The notes below the pieces were generated by a model. The model was not told the origin of the DNA, did not search any database, and saw only the letters and a program-made list of their open reading frames with translations. The position numbers were made by a program, and so were the translations under genes. Shown here piece by piece: positions 22,028 to 35,100 of a stretch of 64,000 bases of DNA (position 1 is its first letter; every line of letters begins with the position of its first letter). The stretch is from contig CM043698.1 in NCBI GenBank assembly GCA_023935145.1, forward strand, positions 68,856,001 through 68,920,000. Reading direction: 5' to 3'. Source of the stretch: Bretschneidera sinensis. Its lineage: Eukaryota > Streptophyta > Magnoliopsida > Brassicales > Akaniaceae.

Positions 22028-25000
22028 GTAAACTGATCATGAACCATGAAAGAGATTGAGAGTGGCAGAGAGAGTGTGTTGCTTTTTCAAAGGGAAACAG
22101 CTTGCTCCCAAGGACCGAAGAACATGAAGTCAGTCTGTCCCCACACCAATAATTGTAGAATAATATGATCATGGCTTGGTGGTTTTTTGTTCTTTATAGA
22201 AATGGCTTGGTGTTCTTAAGACTTAATTATATCGTTTGACTTGGTTAGGACATGGTACATGTAAATAAAATTTTGTCTAAATTTTGTTTATGAAATTTTT
22301 TAGATTAAAAGTGTTTTATGTAATCTTTTCTTTTAAAAAAATTATTGTTTAATTAGATTTAATTTATGAAATATTTTGAATGAAAAGTGCTCTCAGTCTC
22401 CACCATAAAATGAAAAGTGAGATGCAAGAGAAATTTCTGTCAATCCCTAGTTGACATTGTATTTGATCAACAGAAATCTTATAAATTAAGTTTAAGTAAA
22501 AGAAAAATTGTTTATTTGACCATGAAAAATACTTTTAATCTAAATAAATTAAATCTAAACAAAAATCTCTCATCAAATAAAATATAAATAAATAAAAAAA
22601 TTATATACATTAAGTGAAGAATGAATCGAAAACTTATATCTTTGCTTGTTATTCCTTTCATAAACAAATCAAATAGACTCAACATTTGGACCAAAGCCCT
22701 CAACCTGTTTTACCCTTTTCTTGCTTACAGCTGTAAAGTTTAAAAGACGACAAAAGAAGAAGAAAAGGAACATAATTGGGTATTTTTGCTTAAATAAATA
22801 AATGAAAGGGAAACAGCATTAATCATAGGACGCACCAGTACTAAAACACAGATTGTTACTTTTAATGGCCTCTACCATCTTTAGCTCTTAGGCAATCAAT
22901 GCCTCTGTTGACTACAACCTACACCAAAATATTTTGTTCCCATCTTTCAATGATGGTTCCACCAACCATAGAATTCAACATGGTAAGCACTTAACGTTGA
23001 AAAAAAGAAAAAATAAACATGGTAGACACTTTCCTTGATCTATTTGTTTGTATGTTTGGTTTTTTTTTTTTTTTTTTTTTCATGTTGAAAATGAACTCTT
23101 GTAGCGTGGTGGGTATCTTCAGAATAGTTGGTAGAGTTTATTGCACAAAAAATCATATACCAAAGCTCATCCACGCTAGGGATGAAAGGATTAAAATAAA
23201 GTTAGTCTCATTTTATAGTTCAATTTTTAAAAGAAAAAAAATCTTAACGTGTGTTTAGAGAAAAATTTGAGGAAATGAATCATTGTGCAAGTGTTTTTTT
23301 AACGAGAAAAAAGAAAATAAAATAGTTTTCAAACTATTTTTGTTTAATTTTTTCAAAATGAAATTCTTTCTTGAAAGAATGTATATCCTTTATATTTTTT
23401 TTTATTTGATTCATCACTACTCATAATTTCATGAAGTTTATAATGAAGAGAAAAATAATGAAGTGTATTAGGATGAAAAACAACTTTTAAAAAATTGATT
23501 TAGGCCAAAAATCAGAAGTTGAGTTTTGTAACTTTTAATAACATAATCAATTTTGGTATTATTCATGTTTCTAAGCTACCTTTATATGGTAAAGGTATTT
23601 ACACCATTGCTACTATATAAATCACTAGCCATTCTCTTTATTTTGTTTTATTTTATTTAATAAAATTATTATTATTAATTTAATTTGATTAATTTAAAAA
23701 TATTTATATTTTATTGTGAATAAAATTAGTATATTTATATTGAAAAAATAATAAAGTCAATTTGATGAAAGAAAGACCTCCAAATAATCAAATATTACTC
23801 ATATACCTTTTTGAGTAATTTTAACATCTAAAAGCAGCTTTACAACTTGTTTACTAAACAAATCAATTAGTTTGACAATACTTTTAACGCAATTTTTACC
23901 AAATACCAAATAACTTTTAATTCCACAACACTTCTACTTAAAAATTGTTTTAAAATCACTTTTGAACCATTAGAAGCTAAACCAAATGGCCTTTTAGTAT
24001 TTTTGAGTGATGGATCCATAGTATTACAAATGATATCAAAATCAATTCAAATCATTATTATTTGAATATATGGTATTTGGACCGCTCGTAAGTTTATTGT
24101 AGTATTTGGGTTCTCAAATGATCAAACCTGTTGATTTGATTATTTGTGCTTTGTAATTTGTATGATTAGAGCACTTTCCTAAAGAGGATGCAAGAGTCTA
24201 ATTGAAAGAATCATTTTGACCATAGGGTTTTAGTTCATCAGTTAAACCTTTTTTTAAAAAAAAAATATGTTAGAAAGGGTGAGTGTGAAGTCTTTATCAA
24301 TATTGTATGAGTGTGCTTTAAATTTTTTTTGTAAAAACGTCTTTACAAGTAGATCGGATATAAATATTGATTCATACCCGACATCGGATATGAAATGCTC
24401 TTAATGTTGATTCATGTGGTTAGAGCTACTCCTAGTACATTTCCATAGTAATATTTGATTCTACTGCAATCCTCACAATAAGAAAAATAAAATAGGATAC
24501 AAATTTAATTGAAGATGATAAAACAAAAACAAAAAATATTTATGCTGGTTTTGGTCCAATGACAATAAACCTTCTTACTTGATGGAAAGTTCTGCTAGCC
24601 TACCACAGTAAATGCATCAACCTTACTAGGTAGTGTTCAAAGCCACGAACGTAAATTAAGTGTCTCAAACTCTTAAATATAAGCATAAATATCAACGTGA
24701 CCCCTGGGACCAGAGGGGACTAGTCCTCAAAGTCACTCCTCTCAGTTCTGAGAGAGCTAATACAGAGCTCTGTTCCAATGGTCCCCAAGAAATCATAAAT
24801 TTTGAGGCTCCAAACACTACTGTCCACTTGCCTTGCCATTCCATATGAACTACGTGAATCAAATAATTGTTTGTAAGGTCTTTTACTTTGTTCATCCTGT
24901 CTGTTGAACAGTTAATGTTGTTGGCACTACCCAATTGTCATCCAACTTGTGTTACAAAATTACACTGAATTGAAAGTGGTCATCATCTCATTTGATGCCA

Positions 25001-27126
25001 AAAGCCTAAACCATTTAACCAAAGATATGAAACACTATCTTGAATCGTGATGAACATGTGTAAAATCTGATTCATTGTGGTGAGAAGATATAAGCTCTGC
25101 TTTATGAATTCCAATTTTTTGCTATAAGGCAACAAGATCATAACCCTTTGTTATCAGGGTGCATATGAATTGATCCAAGTAATTGGGGGATAGAGAGAAA
25201 ACAAAGAAAGGAATATATTTCGGGGTAATTTATGTTTTAGATTTTGTTCAAACGCTCTTAAAAAATGATTTACGTAATGTTTTTACATCAGTTGAATGAA
25301 ATTCCTATTTGTGGTAAAAAAAAAAGGAAATAATTTATGTTTTTAAAATTTTGAATCTTTCTCAGAAAAAATATTTTCTTTGCTTTTTACAAAACATAAA
25401 ATAATTTATAAATTTATTGTTGTTTTTTCATAAATTTATAAACCATGAAATGTTTCTATTGTTAAGTCAAATTGAGCCTTATAATAACATGGGTACAAGT
25501 TTTCCATACGTTTTTTTTTATATTTTTTTCTCTTTTCAAATCTTTGTTTCACATAACGTGTCTTCTTTATAATATTTTAAAATACTTACCGTTATATCTC
25601 AAACTTTTATGACATTTAATGAAGGAAGAAGTAGAGGTGTATGTGATATATTTTTTTATTTTATTTTTTCAAATATCTAAAGAAATGGTACATTTACACT
25701 TCTATTTCTCTTTTTTTCCACTTTTTTTCTCTTTTTTTTCCCTTCAAACTTCTAAACATGAGGTAACAAAGTGTTTAGACAGAGGATGTATTGGAAAATC
25801 ATGGGGAATAAAATGGAAAGGCTAATGTACCTCTTGTTTGAAAGTTTTTTTTTTAATGAGAGAAAACTCTCAATTCTCGTTTAAATTCTTTTCTTTAATT
25901 CACACAAATTAAAAGAAATCGGAGAAGTGTAGATCATTTGTGTATTCATCTTTATACCCTTAATTTGTATTTTTTTATTAATGAAAGGTAAATAGTAAAC
26001 TTTGTTATACCCTTTCTTCATTTTTATACAATCCAAACAAATAGTACTTATACTATTTCTTCTCTCTCTTTATTTTTTCCTTCTATTCATTTCATCTCCA
26101 TTCCTTCCTATCCAAACTGCCAAAGATAGGATAAAGGTTTTTTTTTTAATTTCTTATTTATAAAAAAAAAAAATTTCTCCAATCCAGTTAAACAATATTG
26201 CAAAATTTAGATTTGAGCGGACACCTCATACATACTATCCCTTAGCTTTTCTACAAACTGAGCAACTTCTGCTCATTGGTGAGGTTGGATTGATGTAATC
26301 AATAAACAAGCCCAGCTAACATTACCAAATGAATTGAGCTAAAATTTACACTGCAAAATCTTCAACTGGGACCTAACTGAACAAAACCTTGAGTTAAGCT
26401 CAAACTCTCTGCCCCAAAATACCTATTATCTCCTAAATTAGAAAGCCAAAATGTTAAAGAGGAGAAGTGGACAAGCAGCATTCAATATAAGAAATAATGG
26501 TAAGACCAGTATATGGGTGGGGTTAATTAAAAGGGGTAGATGGGTTCTCTTATTACAACTCATTTTTCCTTTACTTAAGTTCGTAAAATTTAATGCTAAG
26601 CCATCTAAGGGGATTCCTTTAGGCCTCAAGAGTCCCTTTACATGGTCAGAAGAAAAGGACAAGATGAGTTTTTGATGTCTTTGACCGTCAGCCATGTACC
26701 AAGAAAAACTGTGGCTGCCACTCTGGAAGCATGTCTGTTTCTCAGACAAAGATTTGGGTATCTTTTGGCAGGTTTGAGCGACCTAACCCTTACCAGCTTA
26801 ATTTTGAAAGAGGTTATACAATTTGAAACACAGGATCTTGTACTATGGGGCTTTTGGGTGACAAGCAAAAGCTGAAAATTAAGAGGTAAAGCAAGTCCCC
26901 CCACCACCCACGAAAAAAAAAAAAAAAAAACCAAAGAAAAAAGCACCATAAACTCCCATCAAAATAGTATATTTAAAAAATGAATGATTTTTTCAAATTC
27001 ACATTTAGAAAGGACAATATTTTTAGATTTAGGACAAGTGAGTGGAATGGAATTATTACCACTAGTTAGGTAAGACATCGCAAGGAGTTTTACCTTCTAA
27101 CAAACAGAAATTAGGTAACACATTGC

Positions 27127-27129
<3 letters not shown>
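22028..27129. other. long intergenic region
   Basis: No gene recognised. The stretch 26430-26900 is less AT-rich than its surroundings and has overlapping open frames on both strands (up to 103 codons), but none resembles a known protein. Homopolymer tracts lie near 23059 (T), 26155 (T/A) and 26914 (A). Confidence 0.5.

Positions 27130-27182
<53 letters not shown>
27130..27182. repeat. (TA)n microsatellite
   Basis: About 26 uninterrupted TA units. Confidence 0.95.
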
Positions 27183-27188
<6 letters not shown>

Positions 27189-29171
27189 CAAAAAATTGAA
27201 TATTACTAGTTTTTAGTTTGACATCTTTTTGAACACATTTTTTTTATACACTAAATAATTTATTAATATCTCAATTTATCAAAAATTCATAACTTCAACC
27301 AATTAATGAACATTATCAATGAAATATACATAGTATAAAAAGTTCTATTCCACCTTTTGATAATATGAAAAAAATAAAAAAAAAGATATTTTCTTTTCAT
27401 TTAATAATGAGATGGACCCTTACGTTATACATCCTTTATAAACATAAGTTAGACAATAATTTTTCATATATTTTGTGGTAAAACACATACTTTTGATAAT
27501 AAATTTATTTTTAAGATGGTAAAAACAAAAAAAAAACAATTTTACCATAAAAAGCGTGCGTTTTACCATTAAAAATATAAATTTTGCTATCAAAGTGTAT
27601 TTTTATCAAATAAGGCGAATTGTCTATTTTTTTCCTTTTTGCAATTTTTTTTTATCAAAATAGATGACCCGTAATTCTTATTCATTTAAAAAAAACAAAA
27701 TACAATTTTTTTTTTTGCAATTCAAATATGGTTAAATTCCATAAGAGGTCCCATTATTTTGATCCGATTGCATTTAAATCTCTATTCTTTCAATTTTGGT
27801 AATCACAATTCTCAATGTGATATTCTTACTATTTTTCGTTGTATGTTTCTCAAAATTATCGGAAAGTGAATAGTTTCCATAAAAAAAATGATGGATATGG
27901 ATTTTTGGACATTCATTTTAAAAACAAGGGACAAAATGAAAATTAGAAAGGGAGGGATTACTACTGCACCCATCTTTGTCCTTCTCTTGACACGAGTTGC
28001 TCAATTTCATTGGTATTTGCTAAATTAGTCAGTATATCAAAATACTCAGACCACAACCATGGGTTTTCTTCTAAAAAGAGGCAAAGATAAGGATGGATTC
28101 CACCAAAAAGAACCATTCTGTTGCACCCCCAAATAGCTAAACTACCTCGAGAGTTTTTTAACCAATGAAGATTCAGGTTATAGAGACACTGCAGTTCTTA
28201 TGGAATCAAACTTTGTTGAGTAAATTACAAATTTATTCATGAGTTTTAGGAATGCAATAATTTTTTGGAGTAGGATTTGCATACCAGGGTAACCTAACCT
28301 TCTTTGATTTGAAAAACAATTGGTGCCTGTTTGACAGTGGATAAGATCGTATCTTCAACATTGTTATTTTTCATAGGTATGCATGTAGATCTGGTTTAGG
28401 GCCACACCATGCAGCAAACATGCAGATAACTTGATCAAATTTCTCACTACAATGTTTAGAACCCGTGAATGCCTCAATTGTACAAATGAATCATGTTGCA
28501 TAAAGAGCAAATAGTGACTGAAATTACTGCCAGAGGTGTTTGAATTCTAACACTCTAGTTATCCTTATTGAAACTGAGGCCGGTTAAGAATGTAACTTTA
28601 TGTTGGCAGTTTTCGTTGCATCAATGGGAATTAAGGTGAAAAAACAGAAAGAAAAAAGAGGTTCTAAATGCTTAATGATAGCCCAGGTGGTAAGGAATGC
28701 TACTCTCCAATTCATTTCTAGTGATTACAGTCGGATAATTCAAGCAAACCCAAGCCCGTTTAACTTTGGTTAAATTGAAACTGAAACATCCGGGCATGTA
28801 AGCTTTATTGCATCGATACTAATATGCTATGGGTCATAATAATGATGAATATGGATGATATTTACATTCATGTGATAACGTGAGACGTGAGCCGCATTTC
28901 ATCAAACTGAGGTAATAATATCAGACGTGCTGCTTACAGGCTTACTTTAAGAGTAGGTAACAAGTGTCATGAAAATTTCCAGAAAACAGATGTCGATTCT
29001 TTCCCACAGATCCTAAGGACATATTCAACTTAAAAATAGATTAGCATCCGCAAACTAGTAGAAAAAGGAACTAGTAGTTAGAACAGCTTTTAAACAAGTC
29101 CCACCAAACAAATGGAAATTGATCTCTTAAACCTTAAGAGATAAATTGACCACTGTTGCTTACTAACTGGA
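27183..29171. other. intergenic DNA and 3' flank of NRPB3
   Basis: No gene seen. The last few hundred bases before 29172 should include the NRPB3 3' UTR (minus strand). Near 28679-28693 tagcccaggtggtaa resembles a tRNA A box, but no B box follows. Confidence 0.5.
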
Positions 29172-32100
29172 TCATCCTCCTCGCATATGGGCACCTAGTT
29201 CACCAAATTGATCATCAGCTTCCACAGTATCTTCAGATAGGCAAACTGCATCCAGCTTTCGTTTCAGTATTTCTATGGCATTCATTACCAACTGATAAGC
29301 TTTAATTGCACCAGTGGATTCAACTGTGAATACAAAACTGTCTTCTTTGGCATAGATCTCCACAAGCCCTGGCTTTCCCATAGCTTCTGCTTTCTTGATC
29401 ACTTCATCATCGTAAGTATATGCTTCAGAATCAACCACTACAACCTGTTGGAACTCAAAAGTGAGCCCAAGATATATTGGCTAAAGCAATGCACCTAAAA
29501 GAAAGGGTAGCTTTAGGATTGCAAGCAAGTAAGAATAACCATCAACATGATATCTAGCAACTATTTTTTTTATAAGTAACATCTAGCAACTAATTGAATA
29601 CCAAATCTATGTGAGTGCACCCAAAAAATGACTGGATATCATGAATCACAACTATAAACTGTCATCTAAGAATGAGCGAGTTGACTTTTTATTTTTACAA
29701 CTTAAATTTCAATACATTTATGCCAATACTTTATAAAACAGAGAAAACACTTGAAAAATTAAAGAACGATCTACAACTTCAATAGCATGTCGATGCGCCA
29801 TAGGTGCTTCATCCCAAATAATGACAGATGACCGTCTTATCAAATCTGCTTGATCAGATTGCTTCTCAATTAAGCACATGGACGATGCATCTAATTTTAG
29901 GGGAATCTTGAATGAGCTGTCCTACCCCCTGGAAGTATTGTTGCAGCTATACCTAATGTTGTTGTTGCCGGGGCAATTTTTCCTTCACTTCACAAGGTAG
30001 CTAGAATTGCTCAGTACAAAAAAGTCTTACCAGTACCTCCAAGACCATCAACAAAGAATATTGTACTTTCTTTACCGCTAATAACTTTTATGATTAAGTT
30101 GTACACTGCTCTTTGGTCATCATTCATATTATCTTGTGCACATAAATCTTCAGGAGGAATAGGAACAGAAAGTTCATCTCAAATGACCTTGGCATTCCTA
30201 TACTATCATTATATTCCTCTGATAATGCAGGTAAATCAAAATCAAAAACTCGTTTGTCGTGCTGCATTAACAGTGAATTCAAGTCTCGTAATAGTTTATT
30301 TATCAAGATTGCACTGCTTGAAGTCGTTGGTATAGCATAATCCTCCATCATGTAACCGTGAGATTCATCCAACAAACTATGTATCCCAGTTGGTCGACAA
30401 AAGACTAATATTGTGACAAAAAGTCCTCTTAAGGCATATGGCATACTAAAAGTTACCTCAAATAAACAATTACATATAGTGGCATCATTTTCTAACAATC
30501 GCGTTGTTATGCACTTTGTTGAAAGGTTGGATAGAAAACATTGTTGATGGTAAGGTCTTCAAATGATTGAGGTCCAAGAACATGATTAAGCAAGCCACGA
30601 AGATTAAATTTTTCAACATCGTTTGACGGAACGGTATAAATCCTTCTAATTACTTTTTTGCCAATTTTTCAAAGAATCAATCCATTTATAATGTTTAGGA
30701 ATCTCCCTATATAAATATTGTCTTGCTTCTATATCAACGCAATTGAGTGTTAAAAACATTGTCAACATTGTTTTTTTATTTCTCTCATCAACTACAACTT
30801 AATCAACAGTATCATGATTGTAGAGAGCACTTGGTATCTATTGGGACGATGAATTTGCAAGCGTGAAAGGGTACATTCAGCTCAATAGAAACTTAAATAT
30901 CCTCCAAAATGTAATGTACGAAATGTTTGCTAGCTTCTATGATCCCCTTCAATATCCCTTGCTATTGCCATGTGGAACATATGGATGGGGCAAAAATTCC
31001 CAAAATACTAACAATAAGAGGAAGGTGACACGTCGTGATTTCTACTCCTACATGTTACAGGTAAACTCACTAATTTTTCATCTTTTGGCACTAAATCACA
31101 CTTAGATTATCGATAACTTCATTCAAATTATTTAAATGTTTGTTAGATTTGACCGAATCAATCAATTCTTCTTCGAGGTGGGCGTTTGTTACAGCAATAT
31201 GTCATAGACAATTATGTAAAAATAGAGTCTCACAAGCTCATGTGGATACGTGATAATCAAGATGTGATTCGAGCAAAAATGTATTAAGGACTTCAAGACA
31301 CGTTAAATGCTAGTCTGGTTGACGCAAGTAATAATAATTCCACAAAAATAATAATCCTACATATTCCCTACTTTTAAATATCATTTATAAATATAATCAC
31401 GACATGTCACCTTCCTCCTATTGTTAGTATTATCAGAATTTTTGTCCCATCCATATGTTCCACATGGCAATGGCAAGGGATATTGTACGGGATCATAGAA
31501 GCCAACAACATCTCGTACATTCATGAGAGACCCATTTACATTTTGGAGGATATTTAAGTTTTTGAAAGCCGAATGTACCCTTATATTGAACGCTAGCAAA
31601 TTCATCTTCCCAATAGACACCAAGTACGCTTTTATAGTCATGATACTGTTGATCAAGTTGTAGCTGATGAGAGAAATAAAAAAAAAACAATGTTGACAGT
31701 GTTTTTCACACTCAAACGCGTTGATCTAGAAGCAGGACAATATTTATATAGGGAGATTCCTGAACATTATAGATGGATTAATTCTTTGAAAATTTGGCAA
31801 AAAAGATTTGGGCAACAAAAAGTAATTGGAAGGACTTATACCATTCCACCAAATGATGCTGAAAAATTTAATCTTCGTGTCTTGCTTAATCATGTTCGTG
31901 GATCTCAATCATTTGAAGACCTGGCCATCAACAACGTTTTCTATCCAACTTTTTAGCAAAGTGCAGAACAATGCAGATTGTTAGAAAATGATGCCACTAT
32001 ACGTCATTGTTTATTTGAGGCAACAACTTTTAGTATGTCATTCTCTTTGAAAAGACTTTTTGTCACAATATTAGTCTTCTGTCGACCAACCGGGGTACGT

Positions 32101-35100
32101 AGTTTGTGGGATTAATTTCACAATTACATGATGGAAGATTATGCTATACCAACGGCTTCAAGCAATGTAATCTTGATAAATAAACTATTACGAGACTTGA
32201 ATTCACTGTTAATGCAACATGGCAAACGAGTTTTTGATTTTGATTTAGCGGCATTATCAAAGGGATATGATGATAGTACAGGAGTACCAAGGGTTATTCA
32301 AGATGAACTTTTTGTTCCTATTCCCCTGAAGATTTATGTGCACCAGATAATTTGAATGATGACCGAAGAGCAGCGTACAACTTAATCATAGAAGTTATTA
32401 GCTGTAAAGAAAGTGCAGTATTCTCTTTTGATAGTCCTGGAGGTACTAGTAATACTCTTTTGTACCGGGCAATTCTAGCTACCCTACGAAGTGAAGAAAA
32501 AATTGCCTCAGCAACAACAACATCAGCTGCAACAGTACTTCCATGGATAGGACAGCTCATTCAAGATTCAAGATTACCCTCAAATCAGATGCATCATCCA
32601 TATGCTCAATTGAGAAGCAATCTGATCACGTAAATTTGATAAGATGGTCATCTGTCATTATTTGAGATGAAGCACTTATGGTGCATCGACATGCTATTGA
32701 AGTTGTAGATAGTTTTACGAGAGTAAAAACTATGTTTGAGAGTTTATTTCATAAGGGAAACGTTTTGAGGGTTTCCCTATAACCCTCTAAAACCCCTAAC
32801 CTACTAATTTTAATAACACCCCAAATTGGGGGGTTGCAGGGTTTCATGTAAAAGATGCTTGTTTACCCTCCTTTACTCTGCTTTACTATATAAAACTCCT
32901 AAACAACGAAACAAGGGCAAGTGATCAACCCCTCCAGCCCTCCTTTACCCTCCTTTCCTTATCCTTCCTTTCCTTTCCCTTTGAACTCCCAAACATAGTG
33001 TAAAAGTATTTCACAATTGGCCGCTTGTTCTTTGAATAAAGCTTAAGCCCAATTACCATCAATTTCTAATTCTTTAGGTGGATGTAAGGCCACATTGGAT
33101 CTATCCTAACAGTCACACCTTGCTGTTTGTAGGTGATTCTAGAGTTTGAGAAGCTAAGAGTTTGTGATCTGGCAGACATTAGTAACAAGATTTATCTCAG
33201 TTTTACAAGCACAGACATGGTGGCATACATACACACACATGGAAGATGCATACATGTTTAGAGGGAGCAGTTGTTGGTGGTTGGAGGTGTGTCTTCTGGT
33301 CCTTATTTGAGATGGAAAAGAATTTTGAGCCAAAATCCGATGGCTTTCTAAGCTCGGAGAAGGAGAGAGATGTGACTCAGAACAAGGCCGCTACGGCAGA
33401 GTTTGGGCAGAGTAGGGTAGGGTTTTGTAGGTCATCTCCTAATGAAGCTGATAAAGGGCGAGGCGGCACCACTCAGTTGATGGCTAGGTGTTGTCTCAGG
33501 TGTGGATGGGATTTATCCAGTTGCGCCACTCAGCCACTAGATACTACACCTTCTAAATCTTAGGCAATGGTGGTTAAGGGAGGTACAGGTGAAGAAGATG
33601 AACAGAGGTCCGTGCGCGTAGGCATGAGTGGGCTTAAAGGATAAGGGACAACTAGGCCCTTCTGGTGAATTTGAATTTTAAAACTCGGACACAAGTAATG
33701 GAATACTTTGCGATGAATATGGGCCATGTTAAGGCCCCCAATTCTTTTGTGAATCTTGTTAGTGAGACTAGACCGAGCAGGGATATTGGGTCGCAGGTCA
33801 CGTCTGGGGTGGTTCGGATAGGGAATTGGGTAAGGCTAGCAAAAAGCCTATAAAACTACCTGTTTGGAATCTGAAGATCAAAACACACTAGATTGATGCG
33901 CGTTTTGGGCCTCCTATAGGGTGCGGTCCATGTAGCTTGCCAGCACCAACACCACTAAATGGGGTCGACTTGAAATCGACCGACGACTCCAGTCTAGCAT
34001 CGTCTAGTGCTATCTTGCCAGATCCGATGGCGCAGTTCCCTTTAGATGATGCTCCTTTGTTCTTTGCTTCGCTACCAAAGGAGCCCTCCTTCTCCCTGAG
34101 CCATCGTTGTTGCTCAGGATATGTGCAAAATCTGTCGGCGGGTCTTTTTCTGTTATATCCGACCTATTCTTACTGGCTCCAATGGAGAACCTTCTTGTTC
34201 ATACTCTTTCCGGTCTTTCGAGCTTTGAAGAGACAACATTCATTGAGCCCCCTCCTAGTTTTGTTGAGTGAGTTTATTTATGGGAGTTTAGCGAGGGATA
34301 GTATGCTGGGTTCAGAGTTTGATACCATACAACACTCTACTTCAAGAGGTGTACAGGGGAGGCAGAAGGATGGTAGTAAGGGATTTTTGGTGGATCTTAG
34401 GGGGGATCATGTGGTGGATTGGGAGAAGGTTAGGGGGGATAGTGAGGCTAAAGAGTTGAGTCTGGCTTTAGATGAAAATGTGGAGCCGATTGATCAATGG
34501 GCAGGTTTGTATGTGGTTGATGAGTATGTTGTGACCTGTAAGTCATCCGCTTGGGTTCTCAATTGGGTTAAAAAACTTCATAGGATGGTGGGGGTCTTTT
34601 TAGTTGGGATTGAAAATCAAGCAAAAAGATTGTTTGAGGAAATTGAGAGGATTCGAGTTGAAGAGTGTAAATTTCGTTGCTATAGGTAATCCTCGGGAAA
34701 TAAACAATCTATGGTGGGTAACATAGAGTTTAAAAGGCTAGTTTTTGAGGTCAATTGTGAGAAGAATAATGGGGAAGAGAGTAGAGGGAGTGAATTAGTC
34801 GGAGAAGAATAGGGTAGCAATTTCTTTTATAAGTAAGAATAGGGTAGCAATTGTGGACCTTTGAAGTGGAAAATTATTTATTGGAATGTGAGAAGGGTCA
34901 ATGACTTAGAGAAGAGGGCTATGGTTAAGTACCAGCTGAAAGAGTGGAAGGGTGTTGTGGTTAGTCTTCAAGAGACCAAATCGGAGCTAATTGACGTGAC
35001 AAAATACTAAGTTCTTTCACCGTATGGCCAATACTCATTGGAGGTATAATTTTATTAGTTCCATTGAGGTTGGTGGTAATGTGTATGAGGAGGTGGGGGA

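Noticed and set aside
24660..24934. Facing 62- and 80-codon frames
   Set aside because: No motif or splice support; the frames mirror each other on opposite strands.
26438..26949. Overlapping open frames of up to 103 codons on both strands
   Set aside because: No recognisable domain, no splice context, and mirrored frames on both strands suggest chance openness in a less AT-rich stretch.
28670..28760. Possible SINE head (tagcccaggtggtaa)
   Set aside because: Only the A box resembles a tRNA; no B box, tail or target duplication was found.
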